Notes under the pieces: generated by a model | Database searches by the model: none | What the model was told of the DNA's origin: nothing | The model's input: only the letters and a program-made list of their open reading frames with translations | Source: an uncultured Centipeda sp. | GTDB taxonomy: Bacteria; Bacillota; Negativicutes; Selenomonadales; Selenomonadaceae | Length of the DNA stretch: 10,656 bases | Direction of reading: 5' to 3' | Assembly (NCBI GenBank): GCA_937925565.1 | Contig: CALALM010000407.1 | Span: forward strand, 1 to 10,656 | Part shown: positions 7,199 through 10,656 of the stretch, in pieces | How the letters are laid out: each line of letters begins with the position of its first letter | Numbering within the stretch: position 1 is the first letter of the stretch | Position numbers and translations under genes: made by a program

Positions 7199-8627
7199 GT
7201 TTTTCCCTCCAGACCGATTCATCCCATGCGGATGTACGTTTCACATCAAAGGAGCGCGCAATGGCCTCCCTTGCCTCGGGCAGATCGGCGAATACCTTGT
7301 CCTCGAGCATCTGCACAATCAGATTGCCGATGGCGGTCGCCTCAATCGGACCCGTAAAAACCTTCTTCTTTGTTTCGCTTGCGATCAGCCTGCTCAGGAA
7401 ACGATCCTGTGAACCGCCGCCGATGACGTGGATCACGTCGTAGGTTCTTCCCGTCAGTTCCTCGATCTCCGTGACCGTCTGTGCATAGCATTTGGCGAGG
7501 GAGCGATAGACACAGTAGAGGAGTTCGCCCTCTGTCTCCGGCACCTCTTGCCCCGTCTCACGGCAGTACGCGCGCAGTGCCTCTGTCATGCTGTCCGGTG
7601 CGAGGAAGCGGCTGTCGTTCACATCGACTGTCGACGTGAAGTAACGTGCAATCCCGGCGAGCAGATACATCTCCTCGAAGCTGTACTTGTGACGGAACTC
7701 CCGCCGCAGCGACTGCATCATCCACAGCCCCATGATGTTCTTGAGATAACGGTAACGGTAGTGGTAGCCGCCCTCGTTCGTGAAGTTGTGGCGGCGGCTC
7801 TCCTCGCCGCAGTCGGGTACGAGGCGTTCGATGCCCATGAGCGACCATGTCCCCGAGCTGAGGTAGATCGCATCCCGCTCATTCGTCGGCAGGGCGAGCA
7901 CCGCAGAACCCGTGTCGTGCGTCGCGGGCAGGACGACCTTCGTCTGAAAACCGACGACCTCGGCAATCTCAGCACAGAGGCCGCCGATCACCGTCTTGGG
8001 GAGGGCGAGCTCGCCGAAGATCCGACGGGGAATGCCGAGCAGATCCATCAGATCGAAATCCCAATTCTGTGTCTCTGCGTTTACGAGCTGTGTTGTTGTG
8101 GCATTCGTGTACTCGTTGACCATCGCGCCCGTCAGGAGGTAGTTCAAATACTCCGGCACCATCAGAAAATGATGCGCACGCGTGAGGAGTTCCGGCTCCT
8201 GTTCTTGCAGTGCCACGAGCTGATAGATCGTGTTGAAGGGCTGCTTTTGGATGCCCGTGCGTGCGTAGAGATCCTTGTCCGAGATCTTCTGCCGCACAAG
8301 TGCGTCCATCCCCTGCGTCCGACTGTCACGGTAGGAGATCGGATCGCCGATCATCTGCTTGTCCAGCAGAACGAAATCCACACCCCATGTGTCGATGCCG
8401 ATCGACTGCGGAATGCGCCGCAGTGCAGCGCATTCCTTGAGCCCTGCTGTAACCTCGTCAAAGAGATGCGCAAGATTCCAACAGAGATGACCGTGCATCG
8501 TCTCCAGTCGGTTCTCGAAGCGATAGATTTCCTCGAGGCGGAGTTTGCCGTTCTCCATCCAACCGAGAATGTGCCGACCGCTCGACGCACCGATGTCGAT
8601 CGCTAGATAACAGCTCTTGTCCGTCAT
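7188..8627 (-). CDS. rhaB: L-rhamnulokinase
   Basis: This 479-residue FGGY-type sugar kinase uses ATP to phosphorylate L-rhamnulose at O1 and is the first gene of the operon. It is slightly shorter than E. coli RhaB (489). The ATPase fold motifs are visible: the phosphate-1 loop [11 protein letters not shown] at 9-19, GIDTWGVDF at 77-85, ATHDTGSA at 235-242 with Asp238 matching the catalytic base of Rha[10 protein letters not shown] at 257-265, and the adenosine motif [14 protein letters not shown] at 401-414. I chose ATG 8627, nine bases after AGGAG (8637-8641 on the plus strand). The ATG two codons upstream (8633) is only three bases from that site, and an ATG at 8660 lies in the leader. 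Confidence 0.96.
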   Translation of the reverse strand: MTDKSCYLAIDIGASSGRHILGWMENGKLRLEEIYRFENRLETMHGHLCWNLAHLFDEVTAGLKECAALRRIPQSIGIDTWGVDFVLLDKQMIGDPISYRDSRTQGMDALVRQKISDKDLYARTGIQKQPFNTIYQLVALQEQEPELLTRAHHFLMVPEYLNYLLTGAMVNEYTNATTTQLVNAETQNWDFDLMDLLGIPRRIFGELALPKTVIGGLCAEIAEVVGFQTKVVLPATHDTGSAVLALPTNERDAIYLSSGTWSLMGIERLVPDCGEESRRHNFTNEGGYHYRYRYLKNIMGLWMMQSLRREFRHKYSFEEMYLLAGIARYFTSTVDVNDSRFLAPDSMTEALRAYCRETGQEVPETEGELLYCVYRSLAKCYAQTVTEIEELTGRTYDVIHVIGGGSQDRFLSRLIASETKKKVFTGPIEATAIGNLIVQMLEDKVFADLPEAREAIARSFDVKRTSAWDESVWREKHGI

Positions 8628-8649
8628 AGGCATACACTCCTCTCTTAAA

Positions 8650-8765
8650 ACATAATACATATTTTTGAAGTTGTTGTTTCTTCTGTGTTGACGACATAAT
8701 ACAACATAAACAAATAAAAAGCAAGGAAAATATTTTTGATATTCTTTGTTTTGCGTGAAGTTGTT
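8650..8765. promoter_or_regulatory. Repeated ten-base elements around the rha promoter, candidate regulator sites
   Basis: Two different ten-base words each occur twice on the plus strand. ACATAATACA is at 8650-8659 and 8694-8703, 44 bp apart, the second covering the -10. TGAAGTTGTT is at 8666-8675 and 8756-8765, 90 bp apart, one in the leader and one upstream of the -35. An imperfect dyad AATAT/ATATT lies at 8729-8743. Repeated words flanking and covering a promoter are typical of operators that work by looping or cooperative binding. The DeoR-family regulator encoded at 2597-3352 is the obvious candidate ligand, by inference. AT-rich sequence raises the chance of accidental repeats. I saw no clear catabolite-response element. 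Confidence 0.45.
8696..8724 (-). promoter_or_regulatory. Promoter of the rha operon
   Basis: Read on the minus strand, TTGCTT (8724-8719) and TATTAT (8701-8696) are separated by exactly 17 bases, a good sigma-70 type promoter in an AT-rich region. The start point would be near 8689, giving a leader of about 62 bases to the rhaB ATG at 8627. It is the only convincing promoter ahead of the five rha genes. One copy of the ten-base repeat ACATAATACA covers the -10. Confidence 0.7.
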
Positions 8766-8826
8766 TTTGTGTTCCCTTTTTTGCGGGAGATTTGTGGCAT
8801 GCTGAGTGCATCCGTCTTGAATGCAT

Positions 8827-8882
8827 AAAAAGTGAGGTTGTTATACGAAGCCGTTTAGCTTCGTATAACAACCTCACTTTTT
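8827..8882 (-). terminator. Perfect 25-bp terminator hairpin after the zinc-ribbon gene (T4)
   Basis: Arms 8827-8851 and 8858-8882 are perfectly complementary over 25 bases around the six-base loop 8852-8857. On the minus strand it lies about ten bases past the stop of the zinc-ribbon gene and ends in five T residues, so it is that gene's terminator. It also insulates the rha promoter region from readthrough. Both arms contain the shared heptamer: TACGAAG at 8844-8850 and CTTCGTA at 8859-8865, directly beside the loop. Confidence 0.92.
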
Positions 8883-8892
8883 CCTATGCTCT

Positions 8893-10188
8893 TTAGCCAC
8901 CAAATCCGAATAACCCGCGTAGACGCTGTCCGAACGATTTCTGCAGCACCTGATCGAGCGGCAGGACGCGGTGCAGGAACGGCGAGCCGACGCGTTTGAC
9001 CGCAACGGGCGGCGTGCGCACCGTGTGCTCCGTCGACATTGCCTTCGGGTGAGACGGTACACGCGAGACGTACCGTTCCTCCCGCCCGTATTGATAGAAC
9101 AGTGCGGCTGCCTTGCCCGTCTGTCCGTTCACCGCGATGCGTACTTGCCGTGCGCTTTCGCCATCCTCTGCGCGCCGATCCAGATAGTAGACGGGCAGGA
9201 GGAAGGTCGCGCTCTTGTGCTTGCGGAAATCCCGGCCCCAGAGCAAGATCTTTGCCTTCGTCAGTGCGAAGCTGTCCTTCAGATCGATGACGAGCCGCTC
9301 CGCAAGGAGATTGTCGATCACATCCGCGCGTGAGGCGTTGTTTGCCGTCGACGCGATGCGGAAGCGTCCCTCGGCGAAGGCGGGATCGAATGGTGTCACC
9401 GCGCCGAAATCCCATGGGTCGAGCCGATCGAGCAGATGGATGTCATAGAGCGTCGTGTCGGGGCACGCCCAGTTGACAATCTCCTCGTACGCCTCGAAAT
9501 CGCCGCGATTGCTGTGAACGGACATCTTGACACTGAGGTCGGCGAGCGAGAACGGGATGTAGACCGCCGTCATCTCGGTGCGGATGCGCCGCTCGATGTC
9601 CTGATTTGCAAACTCCTGCGGGAACTGCTGTGCGAGCACGCGCGCAGCATTCTGCGCCTGCACCGGTGTCACGGCGAATGGAATCGCCTTCTCCGGCACA
9701 TTCTCCGCGCCGACACCCATGATGAACTCTCGCCGATAGCCGCCGGGACGCACGAGTTCCTCGTCCTCAAACGTATTGTTGCAGTAGCCGCACGTAAAGA
9801 AATGCTGCGTTGACTCTCCCGTGAACTCTCCGCCGCAGAATGGGCACACGAACGTGAGCTGACAGATGCCCGCAAACGCCTCCACCGTCGTATCGTCCCA
9901 GAGCGCGAGCTTGCCCGCGACGCTCTTTTGGCGGTATTTTTGACTGAGAACCCGCTCGTTGTGCGGGTCGACACCCGTCATCACCTCGACGTGTCCCAGC
10001 TTCATCGCGCCGTCTATGATCTGCATCGGCTTGTGACGGAATGTGATCGGCGACGCCCAAAAGACCTGTTCGTTCGTCCACGGAACCGACGTGCCGCAGA
10101 ACGCACAGACATACGCCGCCGCCTTTTGGTCGGAGTACATCGCCCCGCCGCAGCTGCGGCACTGGATCGCGCGAACCTCCTCCGGCAT
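8893..10188 (-). CDS. Two-zinc-ribbon cytosolic protein of unknown function
   Basis: This 431-residue soluble protein has two N-terminal zinc ribbons: Cys10/Cys13 with Cys28/Cys31, and Cys115/Cys118 with Cys133/Cys136. The rest resembles proteins annotated as 'TFIIB-type zinc ribbon-containing'. AVYIPFSLADL lies near 208, LDPWDFGAVTPFDPAFAEG at about 256-274, FLLPVYYL at 329-336 and VNGQTGK at 353-359. In that family the segments take the form of an aromatic V-P-F motif, PFDPxYLxGF, LLPVW and VNGQTGK. Relatives are sometimes mislabelled as PriA or primosomal proteins because of the ribbons, but no helicase motifs are present. There is no signal peptide or membrane segment. ATG 10188 follows a GGTGATC element; GTG 10197 is the alternative. 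The gene is monocistronic, ended by T4 and divergent from the small exported protein gene. Its molecular role is not established. Confidence 0.8.
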   Translation of the reverse strand: MPEEVRAIQCRSCGGAMYSDQKAAAYVCAFCGTSVPWTNEQVFWASPITFRHKPMQIIDGAMKLGHVEVMTGVDPHNERVLSQKYRQKSVAGKLALWDDTTVEAFAGICQLTFVCPFCGGEFTGESTQHFFTCGYCNNTFEDEELVRPGGYRREFIMGVGAENVPEKAIPFAVTPVQAQNAARVLAQQFPQEFANQDIERRIRTEMTAVYIPFSLADLSVKMSVHSNRGDFEAYEEIVNWACPDTTLYDIHLLDRLDPWDFGAVTPFDPAFAEGRFRIASTANNASRADVIDNLLAERLVIDLKDSFALTKAKILLWGRDFRKHKSATFLLPVYYLDRRAEDGESARQVRIAVNGQTGKAAALFYQYGREERYVSRVPSHPKAMSTEHTVRTPPVAVKRVGSPFLHRVLPLDQVLQKSFGQRLRGLFGFGG

Positions 10189-10272
10189 GAGGATCACCTG
10201 CCTTTCGATGATAGGGCTTTGGTATGCATCCTTTCACATATGGATGAAAAATGTGAGAATTCGATTGATTTC

Positions 10273-10278
10273 ATCTTA
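10273..10278 (-). promoter_or_regulatory. Candidate -10 element of the zinc-ribbon gene
   Basis: On the minus strand TAAGAT (10278-10273) is a moderate -10, with GTCACA (10301-10296) 17 bases upstream as a 4/6 match to a -35. The start point would be near 10266, giving a leader of almost 80 bases that contains an inverted pair TCACAT (10234-10239) / ATGTGA (10251-10256). An overlapping TATGCT (10283-10278) is an alternative. Placement is uncertain. Confidence 0.35.
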
Positions 10279-10300
10279 GCATAAAGAGAATCGCTTGTGA

Positions 10301-10318
10301 CCTGTCATAAATAACAGG
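10301..10318. promoter_or_regulatory. Palindromic site 1 in the divergent control region
   Basis: CCTGTCATAAATAACAGG has perfect CCTGT/ACAGG outer arms and two mismatched pairs within. It is clearly related to site 2 at 10352-10369. The two centres are 51 bp apart, close to five turns of the helix. Its centre (10309.5) lies 31.5 bp upstream of the candidate -10 of the zinc-ribbon gene. This fits a dimeric regulator bound just behind the polymerase. The regulator is not identifiable from the motif and is not obviously encoded in the window. Confidence 0.55.
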
Positions 10319-10351
10319 TTCTTGGAAGATTTTTGAAATTTTTTTGCTCGA

Positions 10352-10369
10352 CCTGTTATTTATAACAGT
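10352..10369. promoter_or_regulatory. Palindromic site 2 in the divergent control region
   Basis: CTGTTATTTATAACAG (10353-10368) has perfect seven-base arms around two central bases. The outer pair C10352/T10369 does not match, whereas site 1 has C/G there. Its centre (10360.5) lies 31.5 bp upstream of the strong -10 TATAAT at 10392-10397. That promoter has only a poor -35 (TACGGT at 10369-10374), the pattern expected of an activator-dependent promoter with the activator near position -42. The TGTTA-N4-TAACA core is reminiscent of Crp/Fnr-family sites, which is an inference only. Confidence 0.6.
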
Positions 10370-10397
10370 ACGGTTCCCTATCATTCTCGGATATAAT
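10369..10397 (+). promoter_or_regulatory. Promoter of the small exported protein gene
   Basis: TATAAT at 10392-10397 is a perfect -10. The -35 position (10369-10374, TACGGT) is poor at a 17-base spacing, and no better hexamer exists at 16 or 18. Start is expected near 10404, about 60 bases before the ATG at 10464. Dependence on an activator bound at site 2 is the simplest reading. Confidence 0.6.
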
Positions 10398-10401
10398 AAG
10401 A

Positions 10402-10426
10402 AAAATGAACTGCGCAGTTTCATTTT
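10402..10426 (+). promoter_or_regulatory. Inverted repeat at the 5' end of the exported-protein transcript
   Basis: AAAATGAACTGC on the left pairs with GCAGTTTCATTTT on the right with one bulged base, around the GCGC centre at 10411-10414. It sits exactly where transcription from the 10392-10397 promoter should begin. In RNA it could form a 5'-terminal hairpin that slows decay; in DNA it could be an operator covering the start point. It is not a terminator for the gene, which begins downstream with its own AAGGAG site at 10451-10456. Confidence 0.45.
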
Positions 10427-10463
10427 CCGAGCAGTCTGTGTTGATGTAAAAAGGAGATGATGT

Positions 10464-10656
10464 ATGATGAAACGGGCGGCAAAGGTGATGGCACTGGTCT
10501 TTACACTGATGCTGGCAATGTCCTCTATGACATTCGCTATGTGGAGCGGAACGATCAGCCAGAGCGACTTCCAGAACCATGTGAAGGCGGGCAAGTTCGC
10601 GATCTTCGTCAAGGACGGCAGTTCGATCAAGATGTACGAGCCGAGCTCGCCATCCT
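10464..10656 (+). CDS. Small exported protein, 5' part (continues at base 56 of the window across the circle junction)
   Basis: This is the start of a 122-residue exported protein; the last 55 bases here repeat bases 1-55, and the gene finishes at 231. ATG 10464 follows AAGGAG (10451-10456) at seven bases; the next codon is also ATG (10467) and could be the start. Residues 1-25 form a clear signal peptide: Lys-Arg, a long hydrophobic core and a Thr-Phe-Ala cleavage site before Met26. The mature protein is about 97 residues, with no cysteine, lipobox or anchor, so it should be released into the periplasm or outside the cell. It has its own promoter, a paired operator region and a terminator. 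I recognise no domain; function is unknown. The upstream neighbour is the divergently transcribed zinc-ribbon gene. Confidence 0.88.
   Translation, partial: MMKRAAKVMALVFTLMLAMSSMTFAMWSGTISQSDFQNHVKAGKFAIFVKDGSSIKMYEPSSPS
10602..10656. repeat. Terminal direct repeat, right copy (contig closure overlap)
   Basis: This is an exact duplicate of bases 1-55, in frame within the exported-protein gene. If the molecule is circular these bases should be counted once, giving a length of 10,601 bp. See the left copy for the reasoning. Confidence 0.95.

Noticed and set aside
7428-8606. A 392-codon plus-strand open frame opposite rhaB.
   Set aside because: It is a mirror of the rhaB coding frame, with composition unlike a real protein and no start signal.
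8640-8780. The AT-rich region with repeated words considered as a replication origin with iterons.
   Set aside because: There are only two copies of each word, they flank a good promoter for rhaB, and no initiator gene is nearby. Operator sites explain it better.
8841-8868. The arms of T4 resemble half of a loxP site (TATACGAAG / CTTCGTATA).
   Set aside because: The spacer is six bases instead of eight, pairing extends 16 bases further outward, and the position is that of a terminator. The same heptamer recurs in three other terminators. No recombinase gene is present.
8893-10188. The zinc-ribbon protein considered as a PriA-like or other replication protein.
   Set aside because: No Walker or helicase motifs are present. 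The match is limited to generic zinc ribbons, and the rest fits a different uncharacterised family.
10271-10630. A 119-codon minus-strand open frame through the divergent control region.
   Set aside because: It crosses promoters, palindromes and the signal-peptide coding region, and has no family resemblance.
1-10656. CRISPR array, tRNA, rRNA, insertion sequence or prophage genes.
   Set aside because: No regularly spaced repeats, cloverleaf sequence, transposase-like protein or terminal inverted repeats were seen.

Overview
The window reads as a stretch of a Negativicutes genome, most likely from the Selenomonadaceae (Selenomonas or Mitsuokella-like). The reasons are GC-rich coding DNA with AT-rich promoters, strong AGGAGG-type ribosome binding sites and the style of the proteins. 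This is a judgement from sequence character; no marker gene is present. All genes look intact, and no gap between genes exceeds about 275 bases.

The first and last 55 bases are identical (1-55 and 10602-10656). Joining the ends completes a 122-codon gene for a small exported protein that neither end contains whole. The contig therefore closes as a circle of 10,601 bp. I see no replication, partition, mobilisation or integrase gene. An excised or amplified chromosomal circle, or an assembly loop, is more likely than a conventional plasmid.

Layout: (1) 1-231, the 3' part of the exported protein gene, then a terminator. (2) 405-2463, a promoter overlapped by a perfect 31-bp palindrome, then a two-gene operon for a family 5 solute-binding lipoprotein (peptide/nickel type) and a small secreted protein, then a terminator. 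(3) 2597-3352, a DeoR-family regulator, convergent with the rhamnose operon and separated from it by a terminator hairpin. (4) 8627-3418 on the minus strand, a compact L-rhamnose operon: rhaB, rhaA, rhaD, an MFS sugar transporter and rhaM. (5) 10188-8893 on the minus strand, a two-zinc-ribbon protein with its own perfect 25-bp terminator hairpin. (6) 10189-10463, a divergent control region with two related palindromes, leading into the 5' part of the exported protein gene.

Functionally, rhamnose would enter through the MFS carrier. RhaM interconverts its anomers, RhaA makes L-rhamnulose, RhaB phosphorylates it, and RhaD splits it into DHAP and L-lactaldehyde. The DeoR regulator is the likely repressor, as RhaR is in Bacillus subtilis. 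No gene for handling lactaldehyde is present.

The most unusual signals are non-coding. TACGAAG or its complement occurs in all four terminator hairpins and, by my reading, nowhere else in the window. The divergent region carries a mirrored pair of palindromes, each centred 31.5 bp from a candidate -10 element.
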